A DNA stretch of 64,000 bases from Dysidea avara (lineage: Eukaryota; Porifera; Demospongiae; Dictyoceratida; Dysideidae): positions 25,958,765 through 26,022,764 of the forward strand of contig NC_089281.1 of the NCBI RefSeq assembly GCF_963678975.1. Direction: 5' to 3'. A program made the translations under genes and the position numbers. The notes beneath the pieces are model-generated. The model was given only the letters and a program-made list of their open reading frames with translations, made no database searches and was not told where the DNA came from. This document shows, piece by piece, positions 11,692-23,200 of the stretch. How positions within the stretch are numbered: the stretch's first letter is position 1; every line of letters starts with the position of its first letter.

Positions 11692-12115
11692 GTCAGGAGC
11701 AGATCTAGGATTTTCCAAGAGGGCGCTAAGCTAGGGGCATCTATAGTTGGGGCTAAAAGTGTGGCAACTGGTTGATACAGTTAGTAGTAGTAGTACAGTG
11801 TGCAAAGTACACTCAGCATGCAGACTATTATTTTTCTAGGGAGTCTGGGGACATGCCCTCACAGGAACCTTTTGCAGTTTTAGCATTCTGAGATTGACTT
11901 TGGCAGTAATTTCGAGTGAACCATTATGAGCCACTTTACCAAGTGAAATTTGCCTTATACTGTAGTTGAAAGAATTCTAATGATTGATGTTCTATTACAG
12001 TAGCTGACTGTTCTATTGGAGTATTTTGATGTTCAGCAATTTTTCTAGCTAGTCTAGCACTCATAGTAAAATTTTGGAGGGGGTGCTTCAACCCCTAAAT
12101 CCGCCCTTGAGTGTT
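11692..12115. mobile_element. Old inverted-repeat element with GCGGATTTAGG-type ends
   Basis: The left edge reads AGGAGCAGATCTAGGATTTT, and the reverse complement of the right edge reads GGGCGGATTTAGGGGTTGAA, a diverged terminal inverted repeat. Inside are a GAGTCTGGGGACATGCCC block near 11840 and a GACTGTTCTATTGGAGTATT block near 12006; both recur across the window. Similar left edges are seen near 7305 and 9058. Boundaries are approximate. Confidence 0.5.
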
Positions 12116-12283
12116 ACACAAGAGGTGGTTGGTGATGAAAACCTCATGAATCAGCTGGTTAGCAATACCCCGAGCAGCACAAATAATAATAATATTACAG
12201 ACCGCATGCATTATGTGATGCATGCGGTGTACAACGGGGTAGAACTCATATATATCACATAACTTTAATTAACATCAAGATGA

Positions 12284-12600
12284 TTATTATTATTATTATT
12301 TATTGTTACTGGGCAGACGGCAATTGCCGATGTGCCCAGGGGGCGATCAACACCCCAAAGAAATCACACATATACATAAGATATACAGCAAACAATTAGA
12401 TAGACAATAAGTAATTAGTAAATGTATCTATGTTTTCTGATTCTATGACAGATACTGGCAAGCTGTTCCAATCTTTGATTGTTCTTGAATGTTGATAATA
12501 ACTGGACCGTGTACTGGGTTGAATAAAGTGGTGAGTGTGGTGATGTCTGGTGGATTGTTGAGTTGGCAAGAAATATGATGTTTAAATGCTTACCACTTTG
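12284..12600 (-). mobile_element. 5'-truncated LINE, second family, RT C-terminal tail
   Basis: The minus strand reads RSSYYQHSRTIKDWNSLPVS, then VIESENIDTFTNYLLSI and a stop, again the C-terminal RTxxxWNxLP motif of a LINE. The 3' UTR contains GGGCACATCGGCAATTGCCG and ends in a (TAA)n tail at about 12284-12302. The insertion ends just before the first surviving codons of GH3 pseudogene C and may have removed its signal peptide and promoter. Confidence 0.8.
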
Positions 12601-13225
12601 GCTTTGTGCATCAAGATCAGTGGCTCTTTAACGATATATTCTTTCCAGAACATTTCCCTACCCTTCACTGACAGCCCCGGGGTATCACTAAGATTTAGTG
12701 CACCTACTCAACTGGCTTGCTGGAGAAAGTGACACAGATGGCACATGGAGGGACACGGCCCAGCCCCTGCTATAAAAGAGCTAGGAATAAAGCCTTACCA
12801 ATGGGGTACTGAGTGTCTACGAGGAATTGTTGGTACAGGTACTCCCACATCATTCCCACAAACTTTAGGATTGGCTGCCACATTTAATCCAGACATGATA
12901 TATGAAGTAGCTAAAGCAACTTCCATTGAAGTGAGATCATACAACAATTATTATGTGAAAAACTCAGACTACCAGTATCATCATGGTCTATCCTGTTGGT
13001 CTCCGGTGATCAATATAGTGAGGGACCCACGATGGGGACGTAACCAGGAGACGTATGGAGAAGACCCATACATGAGTGGAGTAATGGCCAGTGAATTTGT
13101 GAGGGACTACAAGGAGACAATGATAGATATTTCCGAGCAATTGCTGGTTGTAAACTCTTTGACGCATACGCTGGCCCAGAGTATATTCCTACTTTATGAT
13201 TCAGTTTCAATGCTGTAGTGAGTGA

Positions 13226-13654
13226 TAGCGATGTGCGATATTAGGATTTTGGTTTCGGTATGATATCAATACGAAATTGGTAAAATATTGAAATTTCGAT
13301 ACTTTTTCAATATTTTTTCTTTTGATTAATTGTGTGGGGCAAATGTTTATAATTAGCAGCTATGCTTTATAGAATTTGTGATGAAGGTAATAACCAGCCT
13401 TGGAAAATGGTAGACGCTTTTTAAAATGGCTAAACTGTACAGAACTGAGCTTCATTTCTACTGTGATTACACAATCACGCACCAAAAGTTGTAAATTACC
13501 AATATGTTACTCAATATATTGAAAATTTTAGCAAAATATTGAGTATACAATAAATATTGATATCAGTTATAAAAATATTGAGATTCGATACGACATCAGT
13601 ATTGAAAAATATATTGCAAATGTCGATAATTTTTTGGTATATTGCACATCACTA
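13226..13654. mobile_element. hAT-type MITE inserted in GH3 pseudogene C
   Basis: It is flanked by a perfect 8-bp target duplication GTGAGTGA (13218-13225 and 13655-13662). The ends are inverted copies: TAGCGATGTGCGATAT at the left, and the reverse complement TAGTGATGTGCAATAT at the right. The 8-bp duplication and TAGxGATG ends fit hAT elements. Removing the insert and one duplication restores the VSERDLQ codons seen in genes A and D, which proves the insertion. There is no transposase frame. Confidence 0.93.
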
Positions 13655-14754
13655 GTGAGTGAGAGAGATCTTCAGTACACATTCTATCCTGCCTTTGAAG
13701 CTTGCATAAAGGCAGGCACTTTTAGTATCATGTGCTCTTCAATGCTGTGAATGGAGTACCATCATGTTGTAACAAGGAACTACTAACTACTCAACTGAGG
13801 GACACATGGAAATTTGAAGGTTATGGGTTGTTAGTGATCATAATGCCATAGAACATATTTCTGATGCTCATCATTACACTAAAGATTGGTTACATGGTGC
13901 TGTGGCTGCTGGAACTGCAGAATGTGACCTAGAAGATGGTGCTCAGGAGGACAATGCGTTTGCTACTCTACCAGAGGCAGTTAACCAACACTTGATAGAT
14001 GAAAGTTCATGGCTAGGATGAGGTTGGGGGAATTTGACCCTGATGAGATAAATCCATACAAGAGTCTTAGCATGGACAATGTGTGTAGTGATGAACACAA
14101 ATGATTAACAATCAATGCTGCCATTCAAACATTTGTATTACTGAGGAATGAATACAACCTTCTCCCAATCAAAAAGGATACTAAAATTGCACTTGTAGGA
14201 CCATTCGGGAATAACAGTCATTTTCTGACAGGAGATTATGCAGCAATACCTTGTAACTCTACAGCCAAGTCACAACATGATGGGGATCAAAGAAATGTTA
14301 GCAGGAACTGTAGCCTCAGTGTGATCAAGGATGTGAAACGCCATCATGTGAGAACATTAATAAGAACCTACCGTTATCCCAGCAGTAACATCCCAACTTT
14401 GTTTCCATTTCCTTACGGACTATCCTATACAAGATTTGATTATGACTCACTAGCTCTTGTTAAATCCTCCATCTCTCCGTGTATGAGTGTAACAGGAAGA
14501 GTGACAGTGAAACATGTTGGCAACATGACTGGTGATGAGGTGGTACAGGTGTACCTCAACCAAACACAGATGCCTGATGAACCAGTACCTTGATTACAAC
14601 TGGTCAACTTCACTCGTATCGTGTGGCATCCATTGGTGTTTCCCAATCAGTCCAAGTTGAGTTTATTATCACAGCCCAACAGATGGCAATGTACAAAGAG
14701 AAAGGATACAATCCAGCAACATGGGTGATCATGCCTGTCCTGTATAATGTATTT

Positions 14755-14908
14755 ACTTTGGCCCCTTTTCTGTTACACCTTTTCAGCTCAGTGTAAGTCA
14801 CTAAGTCTAAGTCCTTGAAATTAGGTTAGGTAATCCTAAGGCTGCAGCACATGTTGCTGTCAGACCTTCAGTGCTGGTCACTGTAAAGTGTTAATAATAA
14901 TAATAACA
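14755..14908 (+). mobile_element. Retroelement 3'-tail fragment inserted in GH3 pseudogene C
   Basis: The host codons YNVF/VGGQQ are split here. The insert ends in TTAATAATAATAATAACA, a LINE/SINE-like 3' tail on the plus strand, and is flanked by a short ATTT duplication (14751-14754 and 14909-14912). The body has no recognisable coding and resembles neither LINE tail nearby. It is either a short LINE 3' end or a SINE. Confidence 0.65.
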
Positions 14909-15017
14909 ATTTGTGGGTGGTCAACAACCAAACCAGGAGACCTCTGCTCCATCTAATGTCCTACACACCACATTCTTTATTGATGGTAACCCTACCAAAC
15001 TGGATAACTGCTCTTAA

Positions 15018-17804
15018 GTTGGGTAGTTGTTTAGGATGTTGAAACATACTTTATTTTATAGTATTAAATACAGACACCTATACAAAGGCAGGGGGGCCTT
15101 ATGCTTTATAATTTTTTTACTATGTGCTTGGAAGCTAGTAGTAGCTATACAGGTGTAATAGCATTTTAACCATTTCAAAATGAAAAGACAAAGAGAGCAA
15201 GAAGAATGGAATAATCTCTCCTTAGTGTTAATGACAGGTGGTCAAAATTAGTTTTTAGGAGTAGCTAAGGATTAAATTGGAACCATAAAATTGAAATACT
15301 CAGTAAACTACTCTAATAGAACATCCAAAATGATTTCATTAGAAACTGTGAGGGAAATGTGTGCATGCTGAAATTAAACCTCTTCTCAACATGCGCATTG
15401 TTATTACCATTGTGGCAAACATCCTGCCATACCACTTGCTTAAACCTAGAGTTCAAGTTTATAGTATAAACAATCAATTTTCTTTATTAGTGTTTTTGGA
15501 AGACCATTACTACAAATTGAATGATTGGGTCTCTTTAAAACTTTAATTGCAATTTTTGAAAATTTATTAAGGCTTTACATGCACAAGTACTGAAGCTCTG
15601 TAAGACACCTGGTACCTACAGCCTGTATGAGACATTGGCTATTTTAAAAAGTTGCAGAAAGGAGAAAAAACAAACCATGACTGAGCTTTGGTAGGCTCCC
15701 ATTCAAATTCAATATATACACAGGTAGGTGTGTTCATGGGGCTTGGGTCGGTGAAGTATACAAATTTTGACAGCAGGGGTCTGGGGGTGTGCCCCCCTAG
15801 ATGCTGTAGTCCTGTCAATGTTACAAGAGTAAATTGAATGGCTGCAGGACCAATGTTGGTTTAAATTATTAGTTTAAATGATGTTTAACCACAACAATTC
15901 AGTAATGGCATGGACTCCAAAATGGGGAGAGAGAGGAGGGAAGGGAATGTGTCCACTTCCCACCCACACAAAAAAACAATATTATATATCTCAATACTCT
16001 AATAAAACAGTCATATACTTATAGAACAGTCATCACATGCAATTGTTTCCCATTTACAAAAAAGTATCTAGGAGGCCAAATGTATGGTGCTGTGAGTGCT
16101 AGTTTTTTATACGGAGTAATGCACACGGTTGTCCCAGCTTTGTCATAGTTATATAACTTTAGGGTCATGCTGTAAATTATCACTTAACTAACAGTTAAAA
16201 TTATCTGCACCCCCCAGCTCAAAGTGCTGTACCCCCTTTTCTAAACACTACTGATAATATTTCAGAAGTAACTTTTCCTGTGGGGTATGCTCCTAGACCC
16301 CCTAAATAGTGCATGCTATAATGTAGTATATAGTGCAAGACATTTAAAATTTCCAAATCATGAAGTAATATTTTATGTTGACAGGAATGACAGTTTAAGG
16401 TATAACTAATCTAAAGTATTAAGAGAGGGTCCATAGATGGAAAATCCATGAATTTTGTTGTGCACAGGTCTAGAGTCACAGACATCCTTCAAATGGATGC
16501 CGGTACCAAACTACCTCATAAGTTGTAGTTTAAAAGAAATCTGTTTGCAGGACCAAGAGTTCCATATTCTTGGTAGGATATGTTTACCCAATATGTCAAC
16601 TAACTATATATTATAGCTAAACTGAGGATTATCATGAAAAGCTTTTGAGACTTTATACATAATCACGATATTTTAGTAAAATTATTTAGAATTTTTAGGT
16701 ATCATTATAGTTGTTAGCTACTTTCAAATAAAAGAGATATAGCCAGCACATCAACAACCAAGGAAGCTGTCTAATTAGACCAAGGAAGCTGTCTTCAAAG
16801 GAAGCTCTGGTAGGGTTTTTTCCAGAACTAATCAAGCAAGATCAAAATAACCTTGCTAATAGAGCAGTCACCCAAATACAGCAGTCAAGCATTAATATAC
16901 CAGTAATAGTGTTTGACAACTGCTGAAATTACTCTCAGATTCAACTTCAGAGGAACTACAACCTTGCATGAGAGCATGCTCCTTGACCCATGTGCCACTT
17001 ACCTAGCTAGGTACAGGTGTATGTATTCATTATACATTATAAAGGTAATACTATGTACTGAAGTAGCTAGGCCATGGCATCACAGATTGGAGTTGATAAA
17101 ACTCCTATTGGAACTGCCCAAGAATATTAGTTACCTTCACGATAGCTACACTACACTAGATTTTCAAGTCATTAATAACTGCACCATCTATGCAGTCAGA
17201 ATTACTGTTGGAGAAAGCCATTATATCTTAAACTTCCAATCTAAGTTTGCCCATTTCAGCAGATATAATCTCCTAATAGCTGCTATGTAGCTATTTCCAC
17301 AATGCCAACATCAACATAATTTGTATGACCTCTGTAACACATGTATGCATTTCATGGTTTACAGAATTTGGTTAGCAAATTTATGTACGCACACCAAAAT
17401 TTTCTTTATGGCCAATTTTCATAGTCTGGTATCTGTGCACTTATACTTCTTGCAGTTGGACTTGAAAGGCACTACAGCAAAATAGTGACATATGTATGGT
17501 ACTTCTGTAAGAATGTCATTTTAGTGACCTCAGTAGAGGGATATGTATATTAATTGAAATTTCATTGTTTATTTATTTTTTAATGCGGCAAGTCTGCATT
17601 GACGGTCTGTGTTGACAGTTTGTGGGCATGCAAGCTGCCCACAGCCTGGGTATGCATACGCAATAACTGCATCTACAGTACTTAACTACATGCAATCAGA
17701 ATTGAATATAACATGTTACGTACATATGTGTCACAGTACAAAGCAAACATACATGCAGTACTGATGATAACAATTTTATTGCTAAACTGAAATATTTGCA
17801 CAAC
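15018..17804. other. Intergenic, repeat-derived; no gene recognised
   Basis: This stretch lies between the 3' ends of pseudogene C and gene D. It carries dispersed motifs: a GGGGTCTGGGGGTGTGCCCC block near 15776-15800, its inverted relative near 16280-16305, and several CTAATAGAACAGTC motifs (15309, 15996, 16023, 16858). A GGCAAGTCTGCATTGACGG segment near 17585 may be a LINE 3' UTR. I see no credible coding exon. Confidence 0.5.
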
Positions 17805-20036
17805 TTAAGCTTCAGAGCAGTCATCCAGTTTGGTAGGGTTACCATCAATGGAGAATGTGGTGTGTAGGACATTAGATGGAGCAGAGGTCTCCTGGTTTGG
17901 TTGTTGACCACCCACAAATACATTGTACTGGCCAGGCATGATCACCCATGTTGCAGGACTGTATCCTTTCTCTTTGTACATTGCCATCTGTTGGGCTGTA
18001 ATACTAAACTCAACTTGGACTGATTGGGAAACATCAATAGATGCCACACGAGTGAAGTTGACCAGTTGTAATCGAGGTACTGGTTCATCAGGCATCTGTG
18101 TTTGGTTGAGGTACACCTGTACCACCTCATCACCAGTCATGTTGCCAACATTTTTCACTGTCACTCTTCCTGTTACACTCATACATGGAGAGATGGAGGA
18201 TTTAGCAAGAACTAGTGAGTCATAATCAAATCTTGTGTAGGATAGTCCATAACCAAATGGAAACAAGGTTGGGATGTTACTGCTGGGATAACGATAGGTT
18301 CGACCATTCATGGAGTAGTCAGTCATATTAGGATAATTGTTTAGAGATGCTGGCCAAGTTACTGGTAGTCTACCAGCTGGACTAGCAGCTCCATATACCA
18401 CTCTTGCTAGAGCATCTCCAGTTGGTGCTGCTGGATAGAAGACTTGTAATATGGCAGCAACATTGTCTTTAGCCCATGACAAGTCTAGTGGACCAGCTGT
18501 GAACACTACCAAAACAACTGGTTTGTTGAGTGAAGCAACCATCTTCAGTAACTGCAGTTGACCATTGGGTAGGGTGATATTCCTTCTATCGTGTCCTTCT
18601 CTTTCAAGCAAGGATGAGAGGCCCAAGCAGATAATGACCACTTCAGCAGCTTGAACATTCTTGTTAATGGCATTGCCATTGTTAATGAAATAACAATATG
18701 GTGTGTCACATCCAAACTCATTAGTCACAGTTCCTGTTGACATCTCCTTGATTCCCTGATAGGGTGATTTTGCTGTAGAGTCACATGCCTTCACTGAGTA
18801 ATCTCCTGACAGTAGATTAATGTCTTTTCCGAATGGTCCTACAATTGCGACATTTGTATTTTTCCTCAGTGGTAAAAGATTGTTTGCATTCTTCAGTAAT
18901 ACAAATGTCTGAATGGCAGCATTGATTGCTAACTGTTTGTGTTCATCACTACACACATTGTCCATGCTGAGACTCTTGTATGGATTCATCTCATCAGGGT
19001 CAAATTCCCCCAACCTCATCCTAGCCATGAACAGTCGAGACACAGCTGCATTGAGAACACTCTCATCTACCAAACTTTGATTTACTGCCTCTTGCAAAGC
19101 AGCAAATACATTATTTTCAAAGTTTCCATCTTCCAGGTCACATCCCGCAGTGGCAGCATTTACAGCAGAGTGTATCCAATCCTTAGTATAGTGATGAAAG
19201 TCGGAAATGTACTCCAGGGCTCCTTGATCACTAACAACATAACCATCAAACTTCCATGTGTCCCTCAGTTGAGTAGTTAGTAGTTCCTTGTTACAACATG
19301 ATGGTACTCCATTCACAGCATTATAAGAACACATGATACTAAAAGTGCCTGCACTCACACATGCCTCAAAGGCAGGATAGAATGTGTACTGAAGATCTCT
19401 CTCGCTCACAATTGCATTAAATCCAACCCGAAGTACAGGCACATTTTCTGGACCAGCATAAGCATCAAAGTGTTTACAACCAGCAATTGCTCGGAAATAT
19501 CTATCATTGTCTCCTTGTAGTCCCCTCACATACTCAGCGGCCATTACCCCACTCATGTATGGGTCTTCTCCATATGTTTCCTGGTTACGTCCCCATCGTG
19601 GGTCCCTCACTATATTGATCACCGGAGACCAACAAGATAGACCATGATGAAACTGGTAATCTGAGTTCTTCACATAATAATTGTTGTATGCTCTCACTTC
19701 AATGGAAGTTGCTTTAGCTACTTCATATATCATGTCTGGATTAAATGTGGCAGCCAATCCTAAAGCTTGTGGGAATGATGTGGCAGTACCTGCACCAACA
19801 ATTCCTCGTAGACACTCAGTACCCCATTGGTAAGGCTTTATTCCTAGCTCTTTTATAGCGGGAGCTGGACCATTATTGTTTGCTCCTCCATGTGACATTT
19901 GAGCCACTTTCTCCTGCAAGTTGAGTCGTTGAACTAAATCAGAGACCCTGTCATTGAACGGAAGTGAAGCGTTCTGAAAAGGATAGATCGCCAGGGAGCT
20001 ACCGATCGTAACACAGAGAAACAAATGTTGAAACAT
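17805..20036 (-). CDS. GH3 gene D: secreted beta-xylosidase / arabinofuranosidase-like glycosidase
   Basis: Intronless, 743 aa from the Met at 20036; upstream in-frame Met codons exist at 20087 and 20054. I chose 20036 because MFQHLFLCVTIGSSLA then forms a clean signal peptide directly before IYPFQN, as in A and B. Domains are GH3 N barrel, GH3 C domain and fibronectin-III-like domain. The nucleophile Asp lies in GYVVSDQGAL and the acid/base Glu in LEREGHDR. It is nearly identical to gene A through the signal-proximal half and the last 150 residues. It differs around the C-terminal catalytic loop (EFGCDTPYCYFINNGNAI) and in the VLRVGFNAIV segment, where A and B have TSRFSFNA. Ends at DDCSEA, two residues longer than A and B. 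Intact. Confidence 0.92.
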   Translation of the reverse strand: MFQHLFLCVTIGSSLAIYPFQNASLPFNDRVSDLVQRLNLQEKVAQMSHGGANNNGPAPAIKELGIKPYQWGTECLRGIVGAGTATSFPQALGLAATFNPDMIYEVAKATSIEVRAYNNYYVKNSDYQFHHGLSCWSPVINIVRDPRWGRNQETYGEDPYMSGVMAAEYVRGLQGDNDRYFRAIAGCKHFDAYAGPENVPVLRVGFNAIVSERDLQYTFYPAFEACVSAGTFSIMCSYNAVNGVPSCCNKELLTTQLRDTWKFDGYVVSDQGALEYISDFHHYTKDWIHSAVNAATAGCDLEDGNFENNVFAALQEAVNQSLVDESVLNAAVSRLFMARMRLGEFDPDEMNPYKSLSMDNVCSDEHKQLAINAAIQTFVLLKNANNLLPLRKNTNVAIVGPFGKDINLLSGDYSVKACDSTAKSPYQGIKEMSTGTVTNEFGCDTPYCYFINNGNAINKNVQAAEVVIICLGLSSLLEREGHDRRNITLPNGQLQLLKMVASLNKPVVLVVFTAGPLDLSWAKDNVAAILQVFYPAAPTGDALARVVYGAASPAGRLPVTWPASLNNYPNMTDYSMNGRTYRYPSSNIPTLFPFGYGLSYTRFDYDSLVLAKSSISPCMSVTGRVTVKNVGNMTGDEVVQVYLNQTQMPDEPVPRLQLVNFTRVASIDVSQSVQVEFSITAQQMAMYKEKGYSPATWVIMPGQYNVFVGGQQPNQETSAPSNVLHTTFSIDGNPTKLDDCSEA

Positions 20037-20200
20037 TGCTTTAGCCCCGCCCATTTTCAGTTGTAAACCATAATCGATTGTTCGCACGATTGTTTATAGG
20101 TTAGTTTGTTGATATTGCTTGCTACAATAAGTGGTAAGTGTAAACACAGCCTATGTTTGTTATACAGTGTACTAGCTCGTTGTATTCTCGTATAGATGCA
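20037..20200. promoter_or_regulatory. Divergent promoter of GH3 gene D and the beta-helix membrane protein
   Basis: Only 164 bp separate the chosen start codons of two head-to-head genes, both encoding secretory-pathway proteins. No TATA box is obvious. Shared regulation is inference from spacing. Confidence 0.45.
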
Positions 20201-23200
20201 ATGTTGAAGTTTACTTTACTGACCGTTCTCCTCTACCACTTTCACGTGACCGGCGGATCCGAGACGCCGATGGATGATAATAGTCAGCCATTTATGTGCA
20301 ACAGTAACATCAGCACGTTGAGTGCCGGTAAATACATGTTGACTAATACTTGTATTTTCGATAGTATCGATAATGTTGTCTTGTCCGGTGAAGGTAGCAA
20401 CAATACTATCATCAACTGTACAGGTGAAGGGTCGATAACTTTTAGGAATGCAAATAAATTTACTGTGTCTAATCTCACAATTACTAATTGTGGAACTCTT
20501 GGCAGCAACCGCAGTTTCACATCCAATTTTCCTCTTCCACATGCCCTTATGAAGCACAAGATAGCCCTGCTCCTGATCAACTGTTCCAATGTGACTATAA
20601 GTAACCTCCACATGACACACAATCCTGGACTCAATCTTGTTGGAATAAATGTTTTTGGCAACTCTACTATGGATGGGGTTGTTATTGACAATATTGTTTC
20701 TAATACCAACGAGAATTTGACTTCATCAGCTGCTTTGTTTGAATTCCGTATCAGCCCTAATGTATTGAATGATTCATTCTTCTTGTTCTTCAAAAACTGC
20801 TATTTCCACGACAACAACAATTGGTTGCCTGACAGTACTTTGTTCGGTCTAAACAACTACATTGTTCCATTGCGAATTACCAAGACTGTAAATATACCAG
20901 TGGTAGCAGCCGGCTTGTCAATAGGATTCCTACAGAATGGTACCTATAGTGCTACTGTCTCCATCTCTCATACAAACTTCACTAATAATCATGGCCGGCT
21001 TGGTGGAGGTATGTTCGTTGCCTTCGCTAATCCCATCAACTATTGTAAGTTAACAATTGACAATTGTCTATTTGAAGGGAATGTCATTGATAAGGAATAC
21101 ATCCAGGCAAGTAATGGCGCTGGTCTCCTAGCCGCTAGTTTCTTTTACGAGAGGACACATCATCATAATCATTCAGATCAGCATTATAATTTTTTACATA
21201 TATCTAATACAAGGTTTATAAACAATTCAGCAGTTGTCGGTACTTGTATTTATTTGTACTTGTTTGTAAACGGATTGCATTCAGCTGTGACACTCGATAA
21301 TGTCACATTTGATAGTAACAAGGGAGATGTTGCTACGGCAATGTATGCTGAAGACCATATATTGTATCAGAAGCAAAGTTCAATATTCTTTAACCTAACA
21401 AATATCAGAGCCACTAATAACACTCTTGTTAATGCAACAGGTGAAGGCTCTAAACCAATATCAACTACAAATGGCTTAATCGTATTCTTTTCCATACAAA
21501 ATGTAAAATTTTATGGTGACTCTAATATATTCAGCTACAATACCCCAGGTGCTATAGGATTATCGAACACAGATATCAACTTTGATGGAAACTTTTTCTT
21601 CATAAATAACACAGCACCTACGTATGGTGGAGCAGTATATTTGACTGCTGGTTCTACTATGGTCATTGCTAGTAACTCGTCTCTTCTATTTCAGTACAAT
21701 GTTGCTGGCAAACAAGGTGGGGCCATTTGCTCTCAGTCTAAAGAGGGACTAGCTCAGTTATCTGCTACTTGTCCTATACAGTTTAAATTATTATCAAATT
21801 ATTCTTTAAATGTTACATTTTTGAACAACTCAGCTCCTCAAGGAGGCAACTCAATATTTGCTAGTCATTTCTATCCTTGTGGCTGGTTCCCTCAGTTCGG
21901 AGTACGTACTGGAAATGACATTGATGTGTTAAAGCTATATAGAAAGGTATTTACTTTTCACCCCAACTACACAAAACAAGAAATAGTATCTACTGCCAAT
22001 ACAGTGTGCTTTTGCGATGATAGTAGTAGCGTATATTGTCATGGTACTAATCTTACTGTTCAGCCTGGAGTGAAAATGACATTAAAGTTTACAGTAGTTG
22101 ATAGTAAGATGGCTTCAGTGCATTCAAGTATTCATCTAATATCACCTGACAGTAACAGTACAGTAAATCCTGATCGATTGTCTATAAACGTCGGTTGTAC
22201 TGAAGTTAATGTCACATTTTATGGCACTGTCAAACAGACAGCTAATTTTACAGTTAGGCCAACTGTGCCTGTTTACACCAAGGGAGTTGGTTTGATGGTG
22301 AACTTTACTGATTGCCCGATTGGTTTGGTACAAAAGAAGGGATCAAATACTTGCAGTTGTAATAAACACTTAGCAAAGAAAAGATTTTGTAGCAACAGTA
22401 CCAATACGCTGATTATTCCTCAAGGTGGATGGATGAACATATTTAATAAAAATCGTTCGTTGTATTTCAGCCCATTTTGTGACATTGCATACTGTCTAAA
22501 CAGACAAAATGTATCTTTTATCGAAGGAAAAGACAACAGATGTAAACGGCATCGCCACGGGATCCTCTGTGGACAATGCAAAGCTAATTTCAGTGCTGTG
22601 CTGGGATCAAATGACTGTCTTCACTGCCACAACTATTCATTAGTCACAATTATAGGATACCTGGTTGTTGGAATATTCCTTGTTATCTCGTTGTCTTTGC
22701 TGAAGTTCACTGTGGACAAAGGTACCATTAATGGAGTTATATTTTATGCCAACATTATTTACATCAATCGCAATTTGTTTTATGCTGAAGAGATCTATGG
22801 TCCTCCACAAATAATCAACATGCTTAACTTGGACCCTCCTGTCGGCACGTGTCTTTATAAAGGAATGACAACACTTGTTAAAAATGTACTTGAGTTTCTG
22901 TTTCCCTTGTATCTGTGGCTACTCACTGGTGCTCTTGTTTTGCTTATTAAAAAATTTCCAAGTGTGTCACGTGTCTTTCACTCACCATCACAGTTGCTGG
23001 CTACACTGGTTTACCTGTCTTACTCAAAGTTGTTACAAGCAATTAGCTTTATAGTGACTCCTGTTACAGTGTCAGTGATCCGGAGTGGAAATAATGATGT
23101 CACTACTTATGCAGGCTGGTACTATGACGCTAACATCAGATATGACAACTTCTTACATCTTATACTTGTAATAGTCTCACTGTTGATATTTCTTATCTTG

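Larger units (their letters stand above)
7071..12631. other. Repeat-rich intergenic region between GH3 gene B and pseudogene C
   Basis: I see no host gene here. It holds two 5'-truncated LINE 3' ends, a pogo-like transposon end, a TA-type MITE, an older inverted-repeat element, a poly(G) run near 9410-9421, and several copies of a short GACTGTTCTATTAGAG motif. These are listed separately. The remaining sequence is AT-rich and unassigned. Confidence 0.6.
12632..15017 (+). pseudogene. GH3 gene C: decayed copy of the GH3 glycosidase genes
   Basis: The sequence follows genes A, B and D from IYSFQNISLPFTDS (signal peptide lost) to LDNCS and TAA at 15015-15017. It is clearly dead. There are several frameshifts (one just before the nucleophile region near 13826), stop codons, and a deletion of about 130 codons near 14355 that joins CENINK-like sequence directly to TYRYPSSN and removes the segment carrying the acid/base Glu. 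Two insertions interrupt it: a 429-bp MITE at 13226-13654 and a 154-bp retroelement tail at 14755-14908. Much of the remaining sequence is still close to the live genes, so inactivation is fairly recent. The two open stretches at 12745-13218 and 14321-14593 are remnants and not separate genes. Confidence 0.92.

Noticed and set aside
12745-13218. A short intact GH3 protein of 157 residues
   Set aside because: It is one surviving frame of pseudogene C, missing the signal peptide and both catalytic residues, and ending in shifted frame.
16913-17290. A 125-residue plus-strand frame upstream of gene D's 3' end
   Set aside because: No family resemblance, no splice or promoter context, and base composition like the surrounding intergenic repeats.
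18939-19280. Plus-strand frame of 113 residues inside GH3 gene D
   Set aside because: It is an antisense shadow of a highly conserved coding region, as are similar frames in genes A and B.
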